Shown here: one piece after another, positions 42,513 through 48,775 of the stretch | How positions within the stretch are numbered: the first letter of the stretch is position 1 | Layout: every line of letters starts with the position of its first letter | Assembly (NCBI GenBank): GCA_024636835.1 | Contig: JAGXGH010000021.1 | Location: 1 to 48,775 of the forward strand | Direction: 5' to 3' | Source: Verrucomicrobiales bacterium | GTDB lineage: Bacteria > Verrucomicrobiota > Verrucomicrobiia > Verrucomicrobiales > SLCJ01 | Length of the DNA stretch: 48,775 bases | Notes under the pieces: model-generated | Seen by the model: the letters and a program-made list of their open reading frames with translations, nothing else | Told to the model about the DNA's origin: nothing | The model's database searches: none | Translations under genes and position numbers: made by a program

Positions 42513-44414
42513 ATGCGAAAAATAGTCATAAAATTAATAATCGTATCGGCTGTGATCTTATTCCAAGTAAGAGCTTCGGAGCCAATTAAGATTATTGATA
42601 CAAAGGGGCGTGCTATTCTCGCTCAAATCATAAGTGTAGATGAAAGTGCGATCACAGTGCGTAGATCAACGGATCAAGAGGAGTTCATCATCGCCAGATC
42701 AAAGCTATCCAAGGAGAGCCTTGATGAGATTGATCGAATCCATGCCTTAGAAGTGCAAGAAGCCGCGATGCGCAACCTGAAGATTGTAACTTTAACAAAC
42801 GCCACCCCGATCCCAGAGGATCTTTCTGGCGTGGTTAAAGTGTGCGGCAATCTGGCTTTAAAAAACGACGGGACCGTTGTTGCATGGGGATCCAAAACAG
42901 TTGTTGATTTTGTACCAAAGAATCTCAAGGATGTGGTCGACATAGACACTGGAGCCATCCAATCAGCTGCGGTAATGAGGGATGGCTCATATGTTATTTG
43001 GTCCAATATGTCAGGCGCGGAACAGAAAATTGATGGTGGTAATTCAGAAAAAATCAAATCACTTTCTCTATCTGCGGGCATGCTCCTCACCGAATCTGGC
43101 ACCTTGCAGCCATTAAATCCAAAATGGCGCGTTCATGGCTCGCCTTACGGGAAAACAGGCGTTAAAAGGATTGTTTCTGGAGGAAGTCTTCATCTTGCTG
43201 AGAATGATGATGGCAGCATCTTCGCCTGGGGAGGACACCCACAATATCAAGACCGGATAATACCGCCTCCGATCAAAAATATTAGGCATATGGATTCAGG
43301 CACCCACCATGCGGCGGCTGTGACTGAAGATGGTCGGATTGTGATTTGGGGAAGTGATGCCGTGGGGATAAGGGACATTCCGCCGAACTTACCTCCATGC
43401 ACACAGGTTGCGGCAGGATATACACATACGGTAGCCCTTACGGAGGAGGGGGAAGTCGTGGCGTGGGGGCAAGACACATGTGGCCAACTTGACGTGCCTA
43501 ATGATCTAGGCAAGGTTGTGCAAATTTATGCAAATGATAACTCAACGGTCGTATTGCAAGATGATGGCAAAGTAAGATCATGGGGACATGACGAGTATAA
43601 ACTGGCGATGTCTGCCAAGGAAATTTTGAATGTCACCAAGGTTTCTATAGGCAACGATCATGCTATTGCTTTAAAAAATGATGGAACCGTGCAGACCTGG
43701 GGTAATAATTACTATAGCCAGTGCAATCGGCCAAATGGATATGGCAAGCCTGTTGATTCTAGCCTTTTAAAAGACATCGTTCAAGTTTCAGCAGGTAACA
43801 ACATTACAGTTACTCTTAATTCAACTGGAGAAGTTTTCGCGTTTGGCGCAAATCATTCTGGACAGTGTAACGTTCCACAGGATTTGAAGGAGGTTACATC
43901 CGTTTCCGCGGGCTACAATCATGTCTTAGCGCTAAAAGCTGATGGGACTGTTGTTGCTTGGGGAGATGACTCGAAAGGGGCATGTAAAATACCCGCTGGT
44001 CTACAGGACGTTATACAGGTTCGTGCAGGAAATTCAATGTCGGTAGCGCTCACTAAATCTGGCGATGTTGTAATATGGGGTAGAAACGCCGACGCAATTC
44101 TATCACCTCCAAAGGGACTTTCAGATGTAATTTCTGTTGCTGTTGGTTCAGATCATATACTCGCATTAAAAAGCGATGGCTCTGTTGTGACATGGGGCGT
44201 TAATGCTCAAAAGCAGCTTAATATTCCGCAGGGTTTGTCAGATATAGTTGAGATCGCAGCTGGTGGTTATCGCAGCGTGGCGAGAAGAAAAGACGGCGTA
44301 GTTTTCGCTTGGGGAATGATTACGGATACTGAGCTTGCGCAACTAAAGCGGGTAGAAAATGTTGTAGGCATTGCAACCGGTGGATTTAGAACAATGGTTT
44401 TGACATTGCGTTAA
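42513..44414 (+). CDS. Exported SHD1-like / RCC1-repeat protein
   Basis: A 633-residue protein from ATG 42513 (a TTG at 42480 is rejected). Signal peptide about 1-22. Residues about 26-75 (GRAILAQIISVDESAITVRRSTDQEEFIIARSKLS) are an SHD1-like module nearly superimposable on the one in the WG-repeat protein. The remainder is 10-12 RCC1-type repeats of about 45-50 residues with the cores ALKNDGTVVAWG, ALTEEGEVVAWG, ALKADGTVVAWG and ALKSDGSVVTWG, predicting one or two seven-bladed beta-propellers. Binding role inferred, ligand unknown. Markedly AT-rich relative to the core genes. Confidence 0.85.
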   Translation: MRKIVIKLIIVSAVILFQVRASEPIKIIDTKGRAILAQIISVDESAITVRRSTDQEEFIIARSKLSKESLDEIDRIHALEVQEAAMRNLKIVTLTNATPIPEDLSGVVKVCGNLALKNDGTVVAWGSKTVVDFVPKNLKDVVDIDTGAIQSAAVMRDGSYVIWSNMSGAEQKIDGGNSEKIKSLSLSAGMLLTESGTLQPLNPKWRVHGSPYGKTGVKRIVSGGSLHLAENDDGSIFAWGGHPQYQDRIIPPPIKNIRHMDSGTHHAAAVTEDGRIVIWGSDAVGIRDIPPNLPPCTQVAAGYTHTVALTEEGEVVAWGQDTCGQLDVPNDLGKVVQIYANDNSTVVLQDDGKVRSWGHDEYKLAMSAKEILNVTKVSIGNDHAIALKNDGTVQTWGNNYYSQCNRPNGYGKPVDSSLLKDIVQVSAGNNITVTLNSTGEVFAFGANHSGQCNVPQDLKEVTSVSAGYNHVLALKADGTVVAWGDDSKGACKIPAGLQDVIQVRAGNSMSVALTKSGDVVIWGRNADAILSPPKGLSDVISVAVGSDHILALKSDGSVVTWGVNAQKQLNIPQGLSDIVEIAAGGYRSVARRKDGVVFAWGMITDTELAQLKRVENVVGIATGGFRTMVLTLR

Positions 44415-44520
44415 GCGAATCCCGACTCGTTCTATTTTGAAAATTCTAAGGAGAAACACGAAGTATTAGAGGAGGGGGCGCAACTTTCATAATAAGTTTA
44501 AATATGGGTAAGAAGGTCTG

Positions 44521-45222
44521 TCAACTAATCCACCCCACCGTGTACGAGGTCGGCTCATTGGGCTGTTCGCGTTTCAGCCAAAGACTCGACTCGGAGTTTA
44601 GATGTGCTACTAATGCACGACTACAGTGAATCTGTATATCATTCATAAGTCGCAAGTAGACCTTTAGTTGTCTCATGAATATAGCTTTCGGTCCAAGGGA
44701 GCGGAATTGAATCACCTCCAATACATCATCGGCGCGGATGGTTTCGCTGGCTACGAGGTCGGCTATTGTCCGAGCAACTTTGAGGATGCGGTCGTGTGTG
44801 CGGGCCGAGAAGTTCAACTGCGTCATTGCGTGCTCTAAGAACGACCGCCCTTCGTTATCCAGCGCGCAATATTTTCCAATCATGCGTGGCCCTAGATAGG
44901 CATTGGTGTGGGCGATTTGGATTTTTTCATCGCGCTTTGTTGCCTCGGATTGAAAGCGCTCGCGCTGCACGTCGCGTGCTGCGTCAACGCGCGCCTGAAT
45001 CACCTCTGATGAGTCCCCTTTTACCGTGCTCGACATCTCGCGGTTATCCACCAATGGCACATCGATGTGCAGGTCAATGCGATCGAGCAAGGGATCGAAA
45101 ATTCGTTGGCGGTAGTTCTCGATCTGGGGTGGCGAGCATCGGCACTCTCTTTTTGGATCTCCAAAATAACCGCAAGGGCATGGGTTTATAGCGGCGACGA
45201 GCATGAATCTGACACAGGTCAC
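44521..45222 (-). pseudogene. comM: comM 3' fragment (Mg-chelatase-like AAA+ helicase)
   Basis: 233 codons read as the C-terminal third of ComM/YifB: FMLVAAINPCPCGYFGDPKR, the CxCxP cysteine cluster, RIFDPLLDRIDLHIDVPLV, LNFSARTHDRILKVARTIADL and DVLEVIQFRSL. The N-terminal ~300 residues, including the Lon-like domain and the Walker A site, are missing. The similarity starts at about 45208, exactly where the ImmA-like gene ends (45219), so the missing part was separated by an insertion rather than by gradual decay. The C-terminus after FRSL is also unlike ComM. comM is a known island insertion site in other bacteria. The five N-terminal codons are chance. Confidence 0.88.
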
Positions 45223-45743
45223 ATTTGGATTAGCCCGAGCGAGGTGAGCCTGATCGTCATAGCCTGCTTGCTTACCCCGTACTTTTGGGCCAAGTGGCCG
45301 ATCACCTCTCCTTGCTCAACTGCAGCGCGTCCGTTTCCGTCCAAATCGCCGCGAATGAACTCCTCTGGCATTAGAAGTTCAGCTGCAAACCGATTGGCCT
45401 CTACTTCATCTTCATCTGCTGGATCTGATTTTTCACGGTGTTCCAGTCTGACGAGCGACCGGTCGACGTGAAGCCCGGTTTTGTTGTGTAGCAGGAGGTG
45501 GCCCAACTCATGGGCAATAATGAATCGCTGTCGGAAACTAGGTAGTGAAGCATTGAATCCAATGACTGGTGCCTCTCCGACCCTCCGCAACAGGAAACCC
45601 GAGATGCGCTCATCCGCCGGGGCGCTGGTCAGAGCCACGCCCTCTCGTTTCAGCACTTCATCCAATTCAATCGGTGGAGTGCTGATTTTCAACTCGCCCA
45701 ACACTCGGCCAGCCGTCTCCTTGATGAGTTTCCAACGGATCAT
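45219..45743 (-). CDS. ImmA/IrrE-family metallopeptidase
   Basis: A 174-residue zinc peptidase with H78-E-L-G-H82 (FIIAHELGHLLLH) and a downstream acidic EVEANRFAAELLMP, where the third ligand lies, followed by a winged-helix-like C-terminal part (FGVSKQAM-type: KYGVSKQAMTIRLTSLGLI). In ICEBs1 and relatives ImmA cleaves the XRE repressor ImmR to switch on excision. Its start overlaps the XRE gene stop by 4 bp, the usual operon layout. Its stop abuts the comM fragment, marking the element boundary. Confidence 0.92.
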   Translation of the reverse strand: MIRWKLIKETAGRVLGELKISTPPIELDEVLKREGVALTSAPADERISGFLLRRVGEAPVIGFNASLPSFRQRFIIAHELGHLLLHNKTGLHVDRSLVRLEHREKSDPADEDEVEANRFAAELLMPEEFIRGDLDGNGRAAVEQGEVIGHLAQKYGVSKQAMTIRLTSLGLIQM

Positions 45744-46075
45744 TGGTTTAATTTGGGTTCAAGCTCCCGAGTCAGGTTTTGAAGAGCCGCTCGAACAAAA
45801 TCTTCGGCATCCCCGGCAGAGCTCAGATCGAGTTTATCATCATCCTTGGGCATCAGGGGAGCGACGAGCTCGGTCAGTGACATCCCCAAGGCATGTGCAA
45901 TCACAATGGCATGGTGAAGCAGGAGCTTTTGCCGCCCCCCCTCGATGTTGAGAATCGACACGCGACTCAAGCCTGCAGCTCTTGCCAGTTGTTCCTGGGT
46001 CACACTTTTCCCTCTCGCCTCTCGGATCCGGGCTCCTGCTGCGGCATAGAACTGCTTTGGCTCATCTATCGTCAT
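45740..46075 (-). CDS. XRE-family regulator paired with the ImmA-like peptidase
   Basis: A 111-residue protein from ATG 46075 (the frame extends upstream without sense). Helix-turn-helix at about 24-55: SVTQEQLARAAGLSRVSILNIEGGRQ, then HHAIVIAHALGMSLTELVAP. The C-terminal ~35 residues are polar and could be the peptidase target. Likely represses the mobile element's genes. The 385 bp between it and the divergent operon at 46461 should hold the operators, but I cannot point to one. Confidence 0.9.
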   Translation of the reverse strand: MTIDEPKQFYAAAGARIREARGKSVTQEQLARAAGLSRVSILNIEGGRQKLLLHHAIVIAHALGMSLTELVAPLMPKDDDKLDLSSAGDAEDFVRAALQNLTRELEPKLNQ

Positions 46076-46364
46076 TACCAAGCCTGCATAACTGGCCACA
46101 GCCACAAATGCAAAGCATTTGTGAAGTCTGTATATTTTACGTCCGTGATTTTTTTTGGTAAGATTTCTTGACTTCACTTGATTGCCCTGCTTAAAGTCTT
46201 GGCCATCAACACCAACCCCGCCGAAAAGCCAGCGAATGCCCCGCTCGTGAAATCGCCCATCCAATCACCTAGAGCAAAACAATTTGAACCCGCGTCCTGA
46301 GCAATTTCATCGCCTCCTCCGCCAATAACTCGCCGATGACCATTTAGCCACCATATACCAGACA

Positions 46365-46422
46365 CCACGATCATCGTGGGTAGTCCACCGGACCGGGTTT
46401 CGACCCTGTCCGGTATTTTTTT
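46365..46422 (+). terminator. Leader hairpins with UUCG terminator before the mobilization operon
   Basis: A 15-bp palindrome (CCACGATCATCGTGG, 46365-46379) is followed by ACCGGACCGGGT (46387-46398), a TTCG tetraloop, ACCCTGTCCGGT (46403-46414, one mismatch) and seven T (46416-46422). No plus-strand gene precedes it, the genes to the left being on the minus strand, yet it lies 39 bp before the start codon at 46461. It may therefore be an attenuator in the leader of the mobilization operon. 46076-46364 shows nothing else recognisable. Confidence 0.7.
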
Positions 46423-46460
46423 GCCTACTTCCCCCAAAAACCAAAACCAACCCAAAAACC

Positions 46461-47021
46461 ATGAAACAAAACACACAAATACAAATCACCCCGATCACCT
46501 CGGGGATTGCCGTGCGCGGTCCATACAGCGCGCAAAACAACGAATCCTACAAATATGTCGGAGGAATCTACGATAGCAGAGGTCGCCGATGGATAGTACC
46601 TGATGATGACGACAGCTGGGGGTTGCTCTACGAGCTCTACGGAGCCGATAGCCAGATCGTTGTCGCAGCAGCCGATTCCAAACATCTTGCCACCACTGGT
46701 TCCCAGTTGCAGTTGGGCGGCTATGTGATTGCCCAGTGGGACACCCGCAAGAGCTGCATCCGGCTCGGCGAGGGCGTCGAGCTAATCAATGGCGCCTGGG
46801 ATGTCGCGTCGAGCACCTCGCTTGAGTCCCCTTGCCTTGCGGCAGGTGATGCCTTGTTTCACGTCACGCTGCGGGGCGACTTCGCAATTACAAACAGCCT
46901 CACAATCATAACCGAGCTAGGCGAGGAGCGCCCGAGAAATCCGTTTGCTCTCTTTTCGGACTCCGATCTTCAGGTCGAATTGGAAGACCGAGGATACAAG
47001 GTCGAACCGATGATCTGCTAA
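46461..47021 (+). CDS. Hypothetical protein of the mobile element
   Basis: A 186-residue soluble protein with no signal peptide. The early part (ITSGIAVRGPYSAQNNESYKYVGGIYDSRGRRWIVP) looks beta-rich. No motif or family is recognised. It leads a plus-strand series with the excisionase-like, MobC-like and relaxase-like genes (34 bp to the next), so it is probably an element-maintenance or accessory protein. No Shine-Dalgarno sequence is evident; the leader ends in an A/C-rich stretch. Confidence 0.6.
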   Translation: MKQNTQIQITPITSGIAVRGPYSAQNNESYKYVGGIYDSRGRRWIVPDDDDSWGLLYELYGADSQIVVAAADSKHLATTGSQLQLGGYVIAQWDTRKSCIRLGEGVELINGAWDVASSTSLESPCLAAGDALFHVTLRGDFAITNSLTIITELGEERPRNPFALFSDSDLQVELEDRGYKVEPMIC

Positions 47022-47055
47022 TGCCTCAACGAAACATCTACCTTCCTCCACCATC

Positions 47056-47268
47056 ATGAAAACCTGTCAGCCAGCACCTCACCAGTATTCGGTCGCGGAA
47101 GCGGCGGTCCACCTTGGTTTGTGCAAGGACTCGGTCTACGACTTAGTCAGAGAGCAACACATCACTAGCCGCCGCAAGGGTCCAAATAGGGGCAGGATAT
47201 TCTTTTTCGAGTCCGATTTGGACGACTACCTCGATGGCAAACCGAACCGCCGAGACCGGAAAAAGTGA
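47056..47268 (+). CDS. Excisionase-like helix-turn-helix protein
   Basis: A 70-residue winged-helix protein of the HTH_17/MerR-like excisionase type: YSVAEAAVHLGLCKDSVYDLVREQHITSRRKG...GRIFFFESDLDDYLDG, with the helix-turn-helix at about 10-32 and the wing strand at 47-60. Such proteins bend DNA at attachment or transfer origins. A basic tail ends RRDRKK. Its stop overlaps the GTG start of the next gene, so translation is probably coupled. Confidence 0.85.
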   Translation: MKTCQPAPHQYSVAEAAVHLGLCKDSVYDLVREQHITSRRKGPNRGRIFFFESDLDDYLDGKPNRRDRKK

Positions 47269-47876
47269 AACAGCCCTCAAACCAACAAAACTCAGCTCAA
47301 ACCCAAAAGAAAGACCCTCCCATGTCACAAGAATCCACAATGCTCACTCCTGCGGAGAAACCAGATCCCGGCATAACCTGTCGCAAGGTCAAATTCTCCC
47401 AAACCGGAGTCGACCTGCTCAACATCCTCAAAACCAAATTTCCCGGAGAAACCATCAGCGGGCTTGTGCTGAAGGGTCTGAAGGCGCTCCTGAAGATGGC
47501 CGATGCCGCCCCCGTGATCCGCTACATGCGCATGCCGGCAAAAGAAATCATCCGCCTCCGGGCGCTTCTCGCCGAAGCCCGTGCAACACTTGAAGCGTTT
47601 CGCGAAGACCTGCTGGTGGCGCGCGGCACACCGGAAATGCTCGCCCCTTTGGCTAATCGAACAGAAGAGGCTATTGATAAAGTCGAGAGGGTATCTGACG
47701 AGGTTGCCGCCGTGGTCGGTGTCGCCCAACCCTCCCCCGAGGAGATCGACCAACTGGAATTGGCAACTTTCAACCTCCAGGCCCAAGTCGAAATGGAGGA
47801 GACCGAAGACAGGGTTCGAGAGTCCCTAAAATGCGCCATCAAACACCTCGGATTTAAACTTCCTGCCACGCCATGA
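47265..47876 (+). CDS. MobC-like mobilization accessory protein
   Basis: A 203-residue protein from GTG 47265 (4-bp overlap with the excisionase-like gene), or 184 residues from ATG 47322. ITCRKVKFSQTGVDLLNIL...ISGLVLKGLKAL could be a short ribbon-helix-helix part; the middle (AKEIIRLRALLAEARATLEAFREDLLVARG) is helical and recalls MobC proteins that help relaxases nick oriT. The rest is coiled and acidic. Position right before a relaxase-like gene supports this. Called by context as much as by sequence. Confidence 0.5.
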   Translation: MKQPSNQQNSAQTQKKDPPMSQESTMLTPAEKPDPGITCRKVKFSQTGVDLLNILKTKFPGETISGLVLKGLKALLKMADAAPVIRYMRMPAKEIIRLRALLAEARATLEAFREDLLVARGTPEMLAPLANRTEEAIDKVERVSDEVAAVVGVAQPSPEEIDQLELATFNLQAQVEMEETEDRVRESLKCAIKHLGFKLPATP

Positions 47877-48775
47877 TCCGCCACGAATACAAACGTAAGA
47901 CCGTCAAGAAGCGATCTCTCAAGTCCCTGGGGTCATATCTCAAATATCTCGCCGATCCCGATGAGAAAGACCATGGACCCAAGGGGATGGTGCTGCTTCC
48001 TGGTCGAAACCGCCTCTGTAAAGACGACTCGCCGAGGTCATTCGAACGCGCGGTGCGCGATCAACACAAAAACTATCTGAAGGTGCGGGAAGGTCTGCCA
48101 GGCAAGCGGTCTGCCATTCAGTGGGAAGAGATCATTTATTGCCTCGGAAAAGGGGTTCACCATAGCCCTGAGGAACGTGACTTCATCGAGATCCTGATCA
48201 TCTCCCGCATCCTGCCCGATTCACCCAGCCGACCGACATGGCACATGAACCCGAAGACGGGTATGGATGACCTGCACATCCCGTTTGCCGCGAAGACCAG
48301 GAAAGGGAAGATGACGTTGGCGAGAACCGAGGTCTCGCTGGCCAAAAGGCTGAGGGCACTCGATCAGGAGATCGCGGACTATCTCAATGGCCGGACCCAT
48401 CCCAAGCGCAAACATGTGATCAAGTCCTCCTGTAGAGTTGCCGAGGAGAAAGCCGAGAAGCGCCACCAAAGGCGTGGAGTTCCCATGCCATGCCCGATTC
48501 CGGTACAGCTTGCAAAGCTGGCCGGCAACGTGGAGATCACCATGGAGCGTATTCTCGCGTGGCTCAGGCAACTGAATATCACTTACGAGCTCACCAAGAA
48601 CCGGAACAGCCTGAAGCTAACCTACCCGAAACTCCGCAAAGCGGGGAGCAAATATCGGAACGCCAGAAGGAGATACCCGATTCGCGAACTTGAGCTCCGG
48701 ACCAAGGAGGCTCGGTTTGACCTAGATCTGGTAAAAAACCCAGAGAAATACCAGCGCAAGATCGTTGCAGATACC
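47873..48775 (+). CDS. Relaxase-like protein, partial (runs off window)
   Basis: Open for 301 codons to the window edge, with its ATG overlapping the previous stop (ATGA). The N-terminus SLGSYLKYLADPDEKDHGPKG resembles the first motif region of Mob relaxases. WHMNPKTGMDDLHIPFAA at about 122-139 is at the place of the His-triad motif III but keeps only two histidines, so it may be a variant relaxase. Further on it is highly basic (KRKHVIKSS, EKRHQRRG, and a predicted helix-turn-helix-like AGNVEITMERILAWLRQLNI at about 222-241). Gene order excisionase, MobC-like, this gene supports mobilization. Without the rest of the gene the call is tentative. Confidence 0.5.
   Translation, partial: MIRHEYKRKTVKKRSLKSLGSYLKYLADPDEKDHGPKGMVLLPGRNRLCKDDSPRSFERAVRDQHKNYLKVREGLPGKRSAIQWEEIIYCLGKGVHHSPEERDFIEILIISRILPDSPSRPTWHMNPKTGMDDLHIPFAAKTRKGKMTLARTEVSLAKRLRALDQEIADYLNGRTHPKRKHVIKSSCRVAEEKAEKRHQRRGVPMPCPIPVQLAKLAGNVEITMERILAWLRQLNITYELTKNRNSLKLTYPKLRKAGSKYRNARRRYPIRELELRTKEARFDLDLVKNPEKYQRKIVADT

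Noticed and set aside
44415..44520. CGAATCCCGAC near 44420 as the right-hand repeat of the tRNA-Thr site
   Set aside because: Only a few bases match the tRNA-Thr 3' end and the order is broken; no second attachment site was found in the window.

Overview
The window reads as a piece of a Verrucomicrobiota-like chromosome. This is inferred from protein types: TIGR02999/PF07638-type ECF sigma factors beside Ser/Thr kinases, exported SHD1-like, WG-repeat and RCC1-repeat proteins, an archaeal/eukaryotic-type ProRS, and dispersed 'cgcagatt' intergenic repeats. No rRNA is present, so the phylum is a guess (about 0.6). All database-style calls are from memory of families; nothing was searched.

Layout. 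(1) 1-1765: right end of an accessory element. It holds a small ORF flanked by two ~112-bp imperfectly palindromic repeats (gene-cassette-like), two more small ORFs, two related hairpin terminators, a set of heptamers phased at exactly 10 bp, and a 23-nt tRNA 3' end that looks like an attachment-site remnant. (2) 1968-24439: mostly ordinary chromosome. It has a class D beta-lactamase, a peroxiredoxin, a GlsB-type membrane protein, avtA, a DUF456 protein, a UROD/MtaA-like protein, a large secreted protein, lysS, hisG, a 34-aa COX24-type basic protein, tkt, lipoproteins (YceK-like, DUF3142, 1138-aa TPR-like), proS and an MFS permease. MITE-like 116-bp repeats and other dispersed repeats lie between them. 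(3) 24599-24674: tRNA-Thr(UGU), followed by a second set of 10-bp-phased octamers, the likely left end of another island. (4) 25-44.4 kb: an accessory locus, visibly more AT-rich in places, of exported proteins, ECF sigma factors and kinases. (5) 44.5-48.8 kb: a 3' fragment of comM abutting an ImmA/XRE pair, then an excisionase-like gene, a MobC-like gene and a relaxase-like gene running off the end, i.e. a mobilizable element apparently inserted in comM.

Main discovery candidate. In region 4 a bipartite promoter, TGTCCG-N17-CGCAT(G/A)(T/A), occurs six times with exactly 17 bp spacing: before both copies of an exported two-cysteine protein (34357-35013 and 41058-41714), before a chimeric gene that carries the N-terminus of that protein (25102-26559), before a coiled-coil lipoprotein (27570-28589), and 7 nt before the start of both Ser/Thr kinases. 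I did not find it before the two sigma genes. The three-gene unit (exported protein, sigma, kinase) is present twice as a mirror image around ~39 kb; the second kinase is cut inside its C-lobe. I infer a self-contained sigma/kinase/exported-protein regulon whose promoter motif can be read from the DNA. A perfect 25-bp palindrome sits 20 nt before the first sigma gene as a possible operator. Three neighbouring exported proteins share an N-terminal SHD1-like module joined to different C-terminal domains (WG plus LamG, cysteine-less thioredoxin fold, RCC1).
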